Notes: a model not told the origin generated them from the sequence alone. Counted from the first letter of the stretch, positions 44,605 to 53,636 are shown. The stretch is 64,000 bases of DNA from Salinibacter grassmerensis (GCF_947077765.1 NZ_CAMTTF010000001.1:656818-720817), one strand, 5' to 3'. Numbers and translations are program-made.

Positions 44605-45069
44605 TCCATTATCTTCGTCGCGCCTCCTGGCCCCTCCGAGGCTGATCGCATTCTGACAGCGGTCGTGGAGGACTGACCCTGATCCCCCAACGAGCTCCCA
44701 CGAGAGCAGCTTACCGGCCGCCAGCATTGTCTTCGCGTCAGGGGTCTCTGACTACCTTGCGGTGCGTTCGTGTCCAACCGCGAAGGCGCACCCATTGGCG
44801 CTGACTTGGCCGTAGAGCTTCTGCGTAGGGGAATGGGTTTAGACCTGGGGCTGACTGAGAACCCAGCCCGCTACGCTTGCGTTTCCGCAGTGCCTCAAAC
44901 AGTCAGCTACTCTATAGTATTAGGTAGAGCGCGGGAAGGGCTAGGAAGCTGTCGCTACAAGGATTCCCGGCTTTAGCCGGCCTGCAGAAAACCCTTCTCG
45001 TAGGCGAAGAGCGGGCCGGACACGCGCTCTTCGAAACCCTATCAACCCACGGTTATTGTTGATAAAACA
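44605..45069. other. Non-coding region after rmlD with mobile-element end sequences
   Basis: About 465 bases without a clear gene. A 68-codon frame at 44770-44976 has no recognisable product and may be decayed DNA. At about 44946-44980 is GCTACAAGGATTCCCGG...GCCGG with a CCGGC/GCCGG hairpin (44967-44980). This resembles the 3' scaffold end of IS605-type TnpB guide RNAs and could be a remnant of an older copy. A nine-base perfect stem CGAAGAGCG/CGCTCTTCG at 45005-45033 is a candidate for the left-end hairpin of the TnpB element. Confidence 0.4.
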
Positions 45070-46310
45070 ATGAGAAACGAGATCAAGCGCACATACCGAT
45101 ACCGCCTGTATCCAAGCGAGGCGCAAAAAGCTGAACTCGCCCGTACGTTCGGGTGTAGCCGATGGGTGTACAACTGGGCGCTTGAGACCAAAACAAAGGC
45201 GTACTATCAGGACGAAGAGTCCCTTTCGTTCACGGGTCTCTCCAGCCGACTCACCTCCAAGAAGAAGGAGGACGAGACCAAGTGGCTGTCGGAGGTCAGT
45301 GCGGTCACGCTCCAACAAAGCCTTCGGAACTTGAATCAGGCGTTCACCAACTTCTTTGAGGGCCGGGCGGAGTACCCATCATTCAAGTCGAAAAAAGGAG
45401 ATCAGACTGCTCGGTACGTGGGCACCGCGTTCGACATCCGAGAAGAGAACGGGAAGCGGAAGCTCCGTCTTTCGAAGATGCCCGGACTGATCAACATCCG
45501 GTGGTCCAGAGAGCTTCCCTCTCAGCCGAGCAGTTGCACCGTCACGAAAAACGCCGCAGGCCAATACCACGTCTGCTTCGTCTGCACCGAGGAAGTCGAA
45601 CTTCTCCCGAGAGTCAACGGAGAGGATGGCGACCTAAAGCCAGTCGGAGTGGACCTTGGTATCGAGAGTCTCGTGACGCTCTCCACGGGCGAGAAAGTCG
45701 GGAATCCGCGCTGGTTCGAGAACGAACAGGAGCGGCTTCGCCGCGAACAACAGAAACTCTCCCGCAAAGAGAAAGGATCGAACAACTGGGAGCGGCAGAG
45801 AAAGCGCGTGGCGAAGGTCCACCAGCGCATTCAAGACCGACGCAAGGACTTCATCGAGAAGCTGACCACACGTCTCGTGGAGAATTTTGACATAATCGTG
45901 GTCGAAGACCTGTCGGTGAAGAGTATGCAGCAAAACAAGAACCTTGCCCGTCATATCTCTCAGGCGGGATGGGGCCAGATTGTCCGACGGCTCCGAGATA
46001 AATGCGAGTGGTACGGGCGTACTCTTGTGGTTTCTGACAAATGGTTTCCATCTAGCCAGCGCTGCTCTGAATGCGGCCACGTCGACGGGAAGAAGCCTCT
46101 CGACGTGCGAGACTGGACGTGCAACGAATGCGGCGCTCATCACGACAGAGATGTTAACGCAGCAAAAAACCTGAGTAGGGTCGGGCAGACCCGAATTCAA
46201 GCACCCGGACAGCTGGATAAGACCGACGCGTTTGAAGTCGTCGGCACCGCTGGATGAACGGTAGAATCCCCCGCAAAGCGACAGCTGGATTAGCCGGGGG
46301 AGAAGTCAAC
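45005..46310 (+). mobile_element. IS605/IS1341-type element carrying only tnpB
   Basis: A single tnpB gene is flanked by a left hairpin (stem 45005-45013 with 45025-45033) and a right-end hairpin (TCCCCCG at 46267-46273 with CGGGGGA at 46295-46301). After the right hairpin the sequence is GAAGTCAAC, close to the GTCAA-type 3' end of this group, and the next base is the ATG of a Uma2-family gene. No tnpA gene is present, so movement would need a transposase from elsewhere. The exact left boundary is not certain; it may lie up to about 60 bases further left. Confidence 0.6.
45070..46257 (+). CDS. tnpB: TnpB, RNA-guided nuclease of the IS200/IS605 family
   Basis: A 395-residue protein of the family ancestral to Cas12 that cuts DNA using a guide RNA made from its own transposon end. 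The N-terminal KRTYRYRLYPSEAQKAELARTFGCSRWVYNW is the usual helix-turn-helix region. The RuvC catalytic residues are present: Asp in PVGVDLGIESLVTL near residue 196, Glu in IVVEDLSVKSM near 279, and Asp in HHDRDVNAAKNLSR near 360. The four zinc cysteines are CSECGH and CNECGA (near 333 and 351). All are intact, so it is probably functional. The start is the ATG at 45070, just after an AT-rich TTGTTGATAAAACA. Confidence 0.95.
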   Translation: MRNEIKRTYRYRLYPSEAQKAELARTFGCSRWVYNWALETKTKAYYQDEESLSFTGLSSRLTSKKKEDETKWLSEVSAVTLQQSLRNLNQAFTNFFEGRAEYPSFKSKKGDQTARYVGTAFDIREENGKRKLRLSKMPGLINIRWSRELPSQPSSCTVTKNAAGQYHVCFVCTEEVELLPRVNGEDGDLKPVGVDLGIESLVTLSTGEKVGNPRWFENEQERLRREQQKLSRKEKGSNNWERQRKRVAKVHQRIQDRRKDFIEKLTTRLVENFDIIVVEDLSVKSMQQNKNLARHISQAGWGQIVRRLRDKCEWYGRTLVVSDKWFPSSQRCSECGHVDGKKPLDVRDWTCNECGAHHDRDVNAAKNLSRVGQTRIQAPGQLDKTDAFEVVGTAG

Positions 46311-46326
46311 ATGCCCCATGCAGCCA
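46200..46326 (+). ncRNA. Candidate TnpB guide RNA (reRNA/omegaRNA) overlapping the tnpB 3' end
   Basis: In this family the guide RNA is read from the 3' end of tnpB through the right end and into flanking DNA. Here the scaffold would include the stem 46267-46273/46295-46301, and the guide would begin at about 46311, which is the first codons of the Uma2-family gene. The 11-base word GACAGCTGGAT occurs at 46208-46218 and again at 46280-46290, and may help form the scaffold. The 5' end is not defined by sequence. Confidence 0.4.
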
Positions 46327-46817
46327 CGCAGGCTGAAGATCACCAGAAGCGATGGCAAGAGATCGCGGGCGACCCGTTGCTCGGTAGGCTCCCTTACAAA
46401 GTTGAGACCAACCACAGAGGCCAGGTCGCCCTGAGCCTACGCAAGAACCGTCACACATTTCAGCAGAAGGCCGTTCAAAAGAAGCTGGACCGGTTGCTTG
46501 CAGGTGGCGAGGCGTTCCAGGAACTGGCAATTGCTACCAGCGGGGGCACAAAACAGGCCGACGTGGTCTGGGCGTCCGACGGTCGGCTCACGGACATGAA
46601 AGAGACCGGAGACCCCACGACCCTTGCTCGGGAGGTTTGCGTCGAGGTGATGAGCGGCTCGAATGATTGGGACGAGATGCGCTCCAAGCGAGAGTTGTAC
46701 CTGGAGGCTGAGGCCGAAGAGGTGTGGGTCGTTGACGAAAACGACCGTGTCCAGTTCTTCGGGCCGGAAGAGCTGGGGCGTTCGGAATTCGCTCCGGACT
46801 TCCCGGATGAGATATAG
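46311..46817 (+). CDS. Uma2-family (DUF820) restriction-endonuclease-like protein
   Basis: A 168-residue protein with a PD-(D/E)xK-like fold. CVEVMSGSNDWDEMRSKRELYLEAEAEEVWVVD near residue 112 is the Uma2 C-terminal core, where the Glu and Lys are candidate catalytic residues. QADVVWASD near 84 could give the active-site Asp. The first 60 residues (helical, Gln/Lys-rich) are less like the family, where a longer N-terminal domain is usual. The ATG at 46311 directly abuts the TnpB element, so the insertion may have replaced the original upstream sequence or promoter. Members are abundant in cyanobacteria and other groups; their role is unproven. Confidence 0.75.
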   Translation: MPHAATQAEDHQKRWQEIAGDPLLGRLPYKVETNHRGQVALSLRKNRHTFQQKAVQKKLDRLLAGGEAFQELAIATSGGTKQADVVWASDGRLTDMKETGDPTTLAREVCVEVMSGSNDWDEMRSKRELYLEAEAEEVWVVDENDRVQFFGPEELGRSEFAPDFPDEI

Positions 46818-47337
46818 CTGAACCTCATGTAGCTAGACTTCGAAGCATGGGGCACGTGTGAAGGGACAACTCCCTCCTGCATTGGGAGACGGAAACTTCT
46901 CGCCAAGAGAGGTGGACCGGACGCCCCGCGACTCTTTTGCAGCAAAAGGTCAAGACAGGGGAATTCTCGGGTGCCGCCCGTGGTTGGCCGTCGACCGGGC
47001 AGTATCCGTCGGAAAAGAACCCCCCGAAGGAACCATTGCAGTGTCCGTGCGGTGGCGCACTACCCTTTGTGCTCGGCACGACGGGCAAGCGTGCTCAAAA
47101 CCGCAGTGGCATTCCCATCGGTGGCGGCCCCAAAGCGCGACGGCCCGGCGGCCTACGAAGCGGCGTAGAGGCGAATATTCGAAAAAGCTGTCGGGGACGG
47201 CGCGGATGCGTTCGCCTTTCTGCCCGGCGCCACTTACCAATTACCTTCGGGTTACTCCCGCTGCCGTCGTCGCGGTTATAGTGCGGCGGCTGCTGTTCGG
47301 CTCCTTCCGGTCTCCCTATCATTCGATCGCCGTTGCG
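46818..47337. other. Long non-coding leader upstream of the export protein gene
   Basis: About 520 bases with no recognisable gene, although the export protein frame is open back to 46858. At 46934-46948 is a perfect palindrome, CTTTTGC-A-GCAAAAG, flanked by GAC and GTC; it could be an operator for the exopolysaccharide cluster. Because this is the first gap before a 16-kb run of plus-strand surface-polysaccharide genes, the main promoter of that cluster is expected here. Confidence 0.4.
46934..46948 (+). promoter_or_regulatory. Palindromic candidate operator upstream of the exopolysaccharide cluster
   Basis: A perfect inverted repeat of seven bases on either side of one central A (CTTTTGC/GCAAAAG). 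It lies about 390 bases before the export protein start and has no T-tract, so protein binding is more likely than termination. Confidence 0.3.
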
Positions 47338-50300
47338 ATGCGCTGGATCCTTTCGGTGCTTTGTGTTCTTCTGACGGCCCTGGCCGTTACGCCCGGCCCG
47401 GCCCAGGCCCAGCAGCGCGAGGAGCTGCCGGAGGAGGCGCGACAGGAGCTGGAGGAACGGGGCATGACGATCGACGAGGCGCGGCAGCGCCTGCGCCAGC
47501 TCGGCATCGACCCGAACAACCCAGAGCAGGCGGCCCGCCGGGCCCGACAGCTGGGCGTGCCGGAGGCGCGCATCCAGTCTCTGTTGCAGGCGGCCCGCCA
47601 GCGGCAAAGCCAAGATACCACGGGGGTCGGAATGGGGCAGCGCCAGGTTCCCCGCAACCCACCCTACCCGGTTCTGGCCGGCACCCCCGAGATCGACCCC
47701 GACAGCATCTCAGTGGGACAGCTGCCCCGCGACATCGAAGTGCGCGTGCCGCTGCGAAGCAGCAATCAGATCCGGCGGGTCCAGCCGGGGTTCCTTACGG
47801 CGGGGGGCGACTCGGTGCAGGCGCAAAATGTTCAGCGGGTCCGTGGCTCGGTGATCAACGGCACGTGGCGGGGCGACTTTACGGTTCCGAAGGACACGAG
47901 CAACGGCACGTGGAGCCTCTTCGTACGGGCCTCCACCCGAGACACGACGGTGACCTTGGCCACGGGCCGTCGCCTTACGATTTTTCCGGAGGGGGAGCTT
48001 CCGGACCGGGACACGACCCGGGCGGACCGGGATACGCTCACGTACTTCGGCTACGACACGTTTAAGACCATCCCGGAGGCCTTTACGCCCCAGCCGGGCG
48101 GGCCCGCCGATGGGGGTTACGTCGTGGGGCCGGACGATGAGCTGCGCCTCACCGTGTGGGGGGGAGCGGAGTTTACGTACGAGCTGCCGGTCGACCAGGG
48201 CGGGCGCGTGACGGTGCCCAATGTGGGCCAGTTTACGGTCTCGGGCAAATCGTTGAAGGAACTGCGGACGGAGATGAAGGAGTGGCTGTCCCAGAGCTAC
48301 TCGGGGCTTACGAGCGACCCGCCGACGGTCTTCATGGACCTCACGCTCACCCGTGTGCGGCCCACGCAGGTCTTTGTGCTCGGCGAGGTGGCACAACCCG
48401 GCGGGTACGTGGTGAGCGGCTACTCGACCGTCTTTAACGCCCTTTACAGCGTGGGCGGGCCCCTGCGCCGCGGAAGCCTGCGCAACATCAGCGTCATCCG
48501 CGACGGGGAGGTCGTCGAAACCGTTGACCTATACGACTACCTGCTGCGGGGATACAGTCCCGACCCGGTGCAGCTGCAGAGCAACGACTACATCTTCGTG
48601 CCACCCCGTGGAGAGACCGTCGCCATCACCGGGCCCGTGAAGCGCCCGGCGTACTACGAGATGAGGGAGGACGAGACGGCGGCGGACCTGCTCGACTACG
48701 CGGGCGGCCTCAAGCCGAACGCCTACACGAAACGCTTCCAGATCGAGCGCATCGTGCCGTTTGCCGAGCGGGAGGACCCGTCTGTGGCCCGTGAGGTACT
48801 CGACGCCAACCTACAGGCGGCCCGCGCCGACACCGCGGAGGTCCCCCTGGCCGACGGCGACCGCGTCAAGGTCCTGTCCATCTCGGAGGCCCAGGCCCCG
48901 GCCGTCAAGGCGCGCGTTGACGCCGCGGAGGTCACGGGGGCGGTCCTCCAGCCGGGCCAGTACGAGATTGGGGGCCAGGTGCGCACCGTCAAGGACCTGA
49001 TCGAGCAGGCGGACGGGCTGACGGGCGACGCCTACCGCGAGCAGGCCACCCTCGTGCGCATCAACGACAGCCTACGCGAGACGAGTCAGTCCCTCGACCT
49101 CCAGTCTGCGATGGAGGATCGACCCCAGTCGAACGTCGTCCTCCGCCCGGGCGACAGCCTGCACGTGGCGTCCGTCCGTGAGATGGAGGCGGACCGTCAG
49201 GTCCGCATCACCGGAGAGGTGCGCGATCCGGGCTCGTACCGCCACCGCCCCGGCATGACGGTGCAGAACCTTCTGCTCAAAGCCGGCGGGCTGACCGACG
49301 ACGAGTACCTCAAGAAGGTTTTTCTGGGCCGGGCCGATCTGTTTCGGGTGTCGAGCGACGGCGACGAGGAGCGGGTGATTCCGTTTCACCTCGGCGACGC
49401 GCTGGCGGGAGAAGGCATGGCGGATCGCAAACTGCGCCCCGAAGATGAGATTCGCATCTACCCGGCGACCCTCGAGCGCCTGGAGGAGAAATTCGTGCAG
49501 ATCAGTGGGGCGGTGCAGGACACCGGCCGCTACGCGTTCCGGGACAACATGACGCTCAAGGACGCCATCCTGCAGGCGAACGGGTTCACCGAGGGGGCCT
49601 CCCTCCGGCAGGTGAGTGTGACCCGGATGGTAGAGCGGGAGGGGCGAGAGGGACGGCGCGCCAGCACGGTGGAGGTGCCCCTGGTCGACCGGGACGTGGA
49701 CCCCAAGAGCGTGAACTTCTCGGTGCGGGATACGGCCCGTGCGCTGGAGGCCGCCGACAACTTTGACCTGCAGCACCGGGACCGCATCTTCATCCGGAAG
49801 AACCCCTCGTTTCAGCCGCAGGAAACCGTCTCGGTCCAGGGAGAGGTGCAGTACCCGGGCGAGTACACGCTGCTCCGCGACAACGAGCGGCTCTCCAACG
49901 TCATCCAGCGGGCCGGAGGCATCTTGCCGACCGGCTACCTAAAGGGCGGGCGGCTCGTCCGGCCGGAGGCACAGGCAGACCAGGACTTCCGGGTGCAGCG
50001 GGAGGGCGAGCAGGTTATCGTTGAGATGGAGCGGGCCGTGCGGGGGAACCCGGCGGAGGATGTGATCCTGCGCCCGGGCGACGAGATTGTCATCCCGACC
50101 CAGCCGAACACCGTGGCCATCCGGGGCAACGTGGCGAACGAGGGGCTCATCAAGCACGAAGACGGGCGGCGCGTGGACTACTACCTCAGTCGCGCCGGCG
50201 GCACGCGCGAGAACACGCAGGATGTGTTCCTCACCCAGGCATCCGGTGCCACGTTCAAGGTCAACACGGGCTGGTTCCGGCGCGCGCCGGTCGTGGACGA

Positions 50301-50436
50301 CGGGGCGGTGATCCGGGTGCAGCCCGAGCCCGAGCAGGAGCAGGAGATCAACTACACCGAGATTGCCTCCAACGTGACCCAGATCCTGTCGAGTGCGCTT
50401 TCCGTGCTGGTGCTTGCGGGCCGGGCCTTCAACTGA
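47338..50436 (+). CDS. Polysaccharide export protein with multiple SLBB domains (Wza-like)
   Basis: A 1032-residue exported protein that would form or gate the outer-membrane channel for exopolysaccharide. The ATG at 47338 gives a signal peptide (LSVLCVLLTALAVTPGPAQAQ). Residues about 25-95 are Gln/Arg/Glu-rich helices. The polysaccharide-export domain starts at about 256 (YVVGPDDELRLTVWGGAEF). The first SLBB is near 345 (VFVLGEVAQPGGYVVSGYSTVFNALYSVGG), and at least five more follow, for example ITGEVRDPGSYRHRPGMTV near 622 and VQGEVQYPGEYTLLRDN near 838. The C-terminus ends with a hydrophobic helix (SSALSVLVLAGRAF). It is much longer than Wza (about 380 residues), as is common in Bacteroidota. 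It leads the plus-strand cluster. Confidence 0.92.
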   Translation: MRWILSVLCVLLTALAVTPGPAQAQQREELPEEARQELEERGMTIDEARQRLRQLGIDPNNPEQAARRARQLGVPEARIQSLLQAARQRQSQDTTGVGMGQRQVPRNPPYPVLAGTPEIDPDSISVGQLPRDIEVRVPLRSSNQIRRVQPGFLTAGGDSVQAQNVQRVRGSVINGTWRGDFTVPKDTSNGTWSLFVRASTRDTTVTLATGRRLTIFPEGELPDRDTTRADRDTLTYFGYDTFKTIPEAFTPQPGGPADGGYVVGPDDELRLTVWGGAEFTYELPVDQGGRVTVPNVGQFTVSGKSLKELRTEMKEWLSQSYSGLTSDPPTVFMDLTLTRVRPTQVFVLGEVAQPGGYVVSGYSTVFNALYSVGGPLRRGSLRNISVIRDGEVVETVDLYDYLLRGYSPDPVQLQSNDYIFVPPRGETVAITGPVKRPAYYEMREDETAADLLDYAGGLKPNAYTKRFQIERIVPFAEREDPSVAREVLDANLQAARADTAEVPLADGDRVKVLSISEAQAPAVKARVDAAEVTGAVLQPGQYEIGGQVRTVKDLIEQADGLTGDAYREQATLVRINDSLRETSQSLDLQSAMEDRPQSNVVLRPGDSLHVASVREMEADRQVRITGEVRDPGSYRHRPGMTVQNLLLKAGGLTDDEYLKKVFLGRADLFRVSSDGDEERVIPFHLGDALAGEGMADRKLRPEDEIRIYPATLERLEEKFVQISGAVQDTGRYAFRDNMTLKDAILQANGFTEGASLRQVSVTRMVEREGREGRRASTVEVPLVDRDVDPKSVNFSVRDTARALEAADNFDLQHRDRIFIRKNPSFQPQETVSVQGEVQYPGEYTLLRDNERLSNVIQRAGGILPTGYLKGGRLVRPEAQADQDFRVQREGEQVIVEMERAVRGNPAEDVILRPGDEIVIPTQPNTVAIRGNVANEGLIKHEDGRRVDYYLSRAGGTRENTQDVFLTQASGATFKVNTGWFRRAPVVDDGAVIRVQPEPEQEQEINYTEIASNVTQILSSALSVLVLAGRAFN

Positions 50437-50613
50437 TACGTGGAACGAAGTTTGATTAAAGTGTTTGGGCGAGGGGACATCTTGGTCATTTCATCCCACT
50501 GCGGGTTTTACGTTTACAGTAAGGAAGGAGCTCGAACGCACCCGGATCTACCGGGGCGGCATCGTTCCTCCGCGTCTTCCGACGCTCACTTTTTCACTTC
50601 AGGCCGTCTCTGC

Positions 50614-51618
50614 ATGACATATTTAATCACGGGGGGCGCCGGATTTATCGGGAGCCACCTTGCCGATCGCCTCATCGAAAACGGGCACCGTGTGCGGGTC
50701 CTCGACGACCTCTCGACGGGGCGCCGAGAAAACATTGCCCACCTGGAAGGCCGCGACGAGTTTACGCTGACGACCGGGAGCGTTCTCGACGAGGATGTCC
50801 TGGACCGAGAAATCGGCGCTGCTGATCGGGTCGTCCACTTGGCGGCGGCGGTGGGCGTGAAGCGCATTCTGGATCGGCCGGTGGAGACGATCCACACCAA
50901 CGTCGATGGCACGAAAAATGTGCTCCAGCGGGCCGCCGAGGAGGACAAAAAGGTTCTGGCGGCCTCCACCTCCGAGGTCTACGGGAAGGCCATGCAGGAG
51001 AACGAAGACCTCGAGGCCCTTTCGGAGACGGACAACTGGACCCTCGGGGCGACCGGCAAACGGCGCTGGGCATACGCGTGCACGAAGGCAATGGATGAGT
51101 TTCTGGCCCAGGCCTACCACGACGAGTACGGCCTTCCGGTGACCTGCGTCCGCTTCTTCAACACGGCGGGCCCGCGGCAGTCCGGACAGTACGGCATGGT
51201 GATCCCGACGTTCGTCGAACGGGCCCTGAGCGGACAGCCCCTCGATATCCACGGAGACGGCACCCAGACGCGCTGCTTTACCCACATCGACGATGCGGTT
51301 CGGGCGGTCGTCCAACTCCTGGATACGCCGGCGGCTGAGGGGGAGGTGGTCAACGTCGGACAGCCGACGGAGATCTCCATTAACGACCTAGCCGAGCGGG
51401 TCCTGGCGCTCACGGGTTCGAACGCGGACGTCCGGCACGTGCCCTACGAAGAGGTCTATGGCGACGGGTTCGAAGACATGAAGCGCCGGACGCCGGACTG
51501 CTCAAAGCTTGCTGACCTCACCGGATACGAACCCCAACGCACCGTCGACGACATCCTGCGTGACGTGATCGAGGAGGTGGGAGCAGCGAAAGACGAGGAA
51601 GCTGGGGCTGTCGCGTAA
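50614..51618 (+). CDS. NAD-dependent sugar-nucleotide epimerase/dehydratase
   Basis: A 334-residue extended short-chain dehydrogenase. The NAD motif [19 protein letters not shown] is at the N-terminus. HLAAAVGVKRILDRP lies near residue 75, STSEVYGKAMQEN near 116 (Ser/Thr and Glu), YACTKAMDEFLAQAY near 150 (Tyr and Lys) and VRFFNTAGPRQSGQYGMVIPTFV near 175. This is the pattern of UDP-glucose 4-epimerase and UDP-glucuronate decarboxylase-like enzymes of capsule clusters, with a dehydratase-type ring left open. The ATG at 50614 is fixed by the NAD motif. It follows the export gene by 177 bases and precedes the lipid-sugar transferase by 89. Confidence 0.9.
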   Translation: MTYLITGGAGFIGSHLADRLIENGHRVRVLDDLSTGRRENIAHLEGRDEFTLTTGSVLDEDVLDREIGAADRVVHLAAAVGVKRILDRPVETIHTNVDGTKNVLQRAAEEDKKVLAASTSEVYGKAMQENEDLEALSETDNWTLGATGKRRWAYACTKAMDEFLAQAYHDEYGLPVTCVRFFNTAGPRQSGQYGMVIPTFVERALSGQPLDIHGDGTQTRCFTHIDDAVRAVVQLLDTPAAEGEVVNVGQPTEISINDLAERVLALTGSNADVRHVPYEEVYGDGFEDMKRRTPDCSKLADLTGYEPQRTVDDILRDVIEEVGAAKDEEAGAVA

Positions 51619-51707
51619 ACTCTATGTGATTGAGGCGGGGAACCGTCCATCCCGAAACCTGCCTGTGTGGACACGAAAGATTTTCGATCAAGAACTGAAG
51701 ACGGACT

Positions 51708-53585
51708 GTGCTTTCGAGTCTATCCCACTTGTCGGTGAGCGTTTGGGCGGTCGCCGCCGCGTGCCTGTCGGGCGCAGCGACGCTGCTGCTCACGCCCGCC
51801 ATGATCAAGGTGGCGTACACGTTTGACTGGGTCGATTACCCGCAGGTAGACCGCTGGCACACTACCCCGACCGCCCTGATGGGTGGTATGGCCATGTATG
51901 GAGCGGGAACGATTGCACTGTTCCTCCTGGGATCCCTGTCAGGGGCGGGCGCCGACGTGGGGGTGATCTGGGGCGGGGCGTCGCTGCTATTCGCCGTCGG
52001 ACTGGTCGATGACCTGTGGGGGATGGGGCCCGCCGCGAAGCTTGCGGCGCAGGTCGGAGCGACCGGTCTTCTGATGGCCGCTGGTTATACGTTTGGCCCC
52101 GAGTGGCCGCTGTGGGTGTCGGGGCCAGTCACGCTCGTTTGGGTCATCGGGATCACCAACGCCGTGAACCTGCTCGACAACATGGACGGGCTCGCGGCCG
52201 GCATCGGAGGCATTGCGGCGGTGGCGCTGACGGCCTTTGCGGCGGCGGGCGGGTCGCTGCCGGCCGTACTTCTAGGAGGAACGATCGGGGGGGCGGCCTT
52301 GGGGTTTCTGTGGTTCAACGCAAAGCCGGCCCGCATCTTCATGGGCGACTGCGGGAGTCTGGTCCTCGGGTACGGGGTGGCCGCCCTGGCGGTCATGGGG
52401 CAGGGGGCGGTGGAGACGGGGCCCGGCGTGGCGGTCCTCGCGTCGATCTGTGCGCTGGCAGTGCCCATCCTCGACACGACCCTCGTCACCGTAACGCGAA
52501 TGCGGGCGGGTCGCTCGGTGGCGGATGGGGGACAGGATCATACGTCGCACCGGCTGGTCTCGGCCGGGCTCCCGGAACAGGCGTCCGTCGGCGCGCTCCA
52601 CGGGATCGGCGTAGGCGCTGGTGGATTCGGACTGCTGGCGCTGGTCGTGGATCCGACGCTCTTCTACGCTGCGTGCGCCCTGGGGACGGTGGCGCTGGGG
52701 ATCCTGGGGATACACCTGGGCCGGCTCGATGTGCAGACGGCGGTCCGGGTGGGCGGAGACGGCGCGCCGGGCTCGTCACGAGACGCGCAGAGCGGACTGG
52801 AAGCATGGCCGAAAGAATCGATCAGCCTAATTGGCGACGGGCTTCTGGTCGGCGGCGCCTTCGCGGCCGCCCACGCCCTCAGCGGGGCGGACAGTGCCTC
52901 GGTGGTTCCGCTCGTCGAGGGGCTTCTTCTCGTCGGCGGGGGAAAGCTCGCCCTGTTTGCCGCGATGGGGCTCTACCGGCGCCTCTGGCGACACGCCGGC
53001 ACCCCGGGCATCGCGCGGATCGTTGGGACGGCGCTTCTGGCCGAGGGAGCGGCTGCGGGGGGACTGGCGCTCGTGTACGGATCCGGTGCACTCGCCGGGC
53101 CGCTGTTGACGATTGACGGGTTGATCGTTATCGTGGGACTGCTTGGTACTCGGCTAGGCTTTCGGGGGCTGCGCCAGGGTATCTCGTTTTACAAATCTCG
53201 TCTTGAGTCCTCCGAAGCGGCCTCCAACGTGCTCCTCTGCGGAGCAGGAGAGCAAGGGATACTCGCCCTACGGGCGCTCCGAGACGCGGAAGAAATAGAC
53301 CGCGTGCCGGTCGGGTTTGTGGACCCGGACGCCTCGAAACAGGATCGAGTAGTCCAGGGGCTCCCGGTTCTCGGGGGAATCGACGCCTGTGGCGACCTTT
53401 GCCGGGAACACGACGTCGACGAGGTGATCGTGGCGACCGACGCCCCAGGTCCCGAACAGGAGGTATCCCGGCAGTGTGCAGAGGCCGGTGTGGAGTGCCG
53501 GTCATTTGACGTGCGCCTTACGCCGCTCCAGCCGGAGCGCGAGGCGGCCGACTACTCTGGCCGTGCGACCCCGCCTGCTGCGTAA
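51708..53585 (+). CDS. WecA-type phosphoglycosyltransferase fused to CapD-like membrane and nucleotide-binding domains
   Basis: A 625-residue two-part protein. Residues 1-340 are a polytopic transferase that moves a HexNAc-phosphate to undecaprenyl phosphate. Its motifs are GLVDDLWGMGPAAKL near 101, NLLDNMDGLAAGIGG near 154, FMGDCGSLVLGYG near 211 and the histidine motif DHTSHRLVSAGL near 277. From about 370 a second membrane region of four segments begins, with GLYRRLWRHA near 423. It is followed by a nucleotide-binding domain of about 110 residues from about 505 (VLLCGAGEQGILALRALRDAEEI, then GFVDPD and VQGLPVLGG). This second half matches the N-terminal half of FlaA1/CapD proteins but stops before the dehydratase domain. 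The GTG at 51708 is the likely start. Confidence 0.88.
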   Translation: MLSSLSHLSVSVWAVAAACLSGAATLLLTPAMIKVAYTFDWVDYPQVDRWHTTPTALMGGMAMYGAGTIALFLLGSLSGAGADVGVIWGGASLLFAVGLVDDLWGMGPAAKLAAQVGATGLLMAAGYTFGPEWPLWVSGPVTLVWVIGITNAVNLLDNMDGLAAGIGGIAAVALTAFAAAGGSLPAVLLGGTIGGAALGFLWFNAKPARIFMGDCGSLVLGYGVAALAVMGQGAVETGPGVAVLASICALAVPILDTTLVTVTRMRAGRSVADGGQDHTSHRLVSAGLPEQASVGALHGIGVGAGGFGLLALVVDPTLFYAACALGTVALGILGIHLGRLDVQTAVRVGGDGAPGSSRDAQSGLEAWPKESISLIGDGLLVGGAFAAAHALSGADSASVVPLVEGLLLVGGGKLALFAAMGLYRRLWRHAGTPGIARIVGTALLAEGAAAGGLALVYGSGALAGPLLTIDGLIVIVGLLGTRLGFRGLRQGISFYKSRLESSEAASNVLLCGAGEQGILALRALRDAEEIDRVPVGFVDPDASKQDRVVQGLPVLGGIDACGDLCREHDVDEVIVATDAPGPEQEVSRQCAEAGVECRSFDVRLTPLQPEREAADYSGRATPPAA

Positions 53586-53636
53586 TCAACGCCGAAGACG
53601 CATTTCCTCCAATCATTCAGCGTCTCTTTTCCCAAA

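Noticed and set aside
44770-44976. 68-codon open frame before the TnpB element
   Set aside because: No start signal, no similarity that I recognise, and it runs into the relic-like hairpin region.
46858-47337. N-terminal extension of the export protein
   Set aside because: The frame is open but has no similarity to the family, and it lies before a good signal peptide at 47338.
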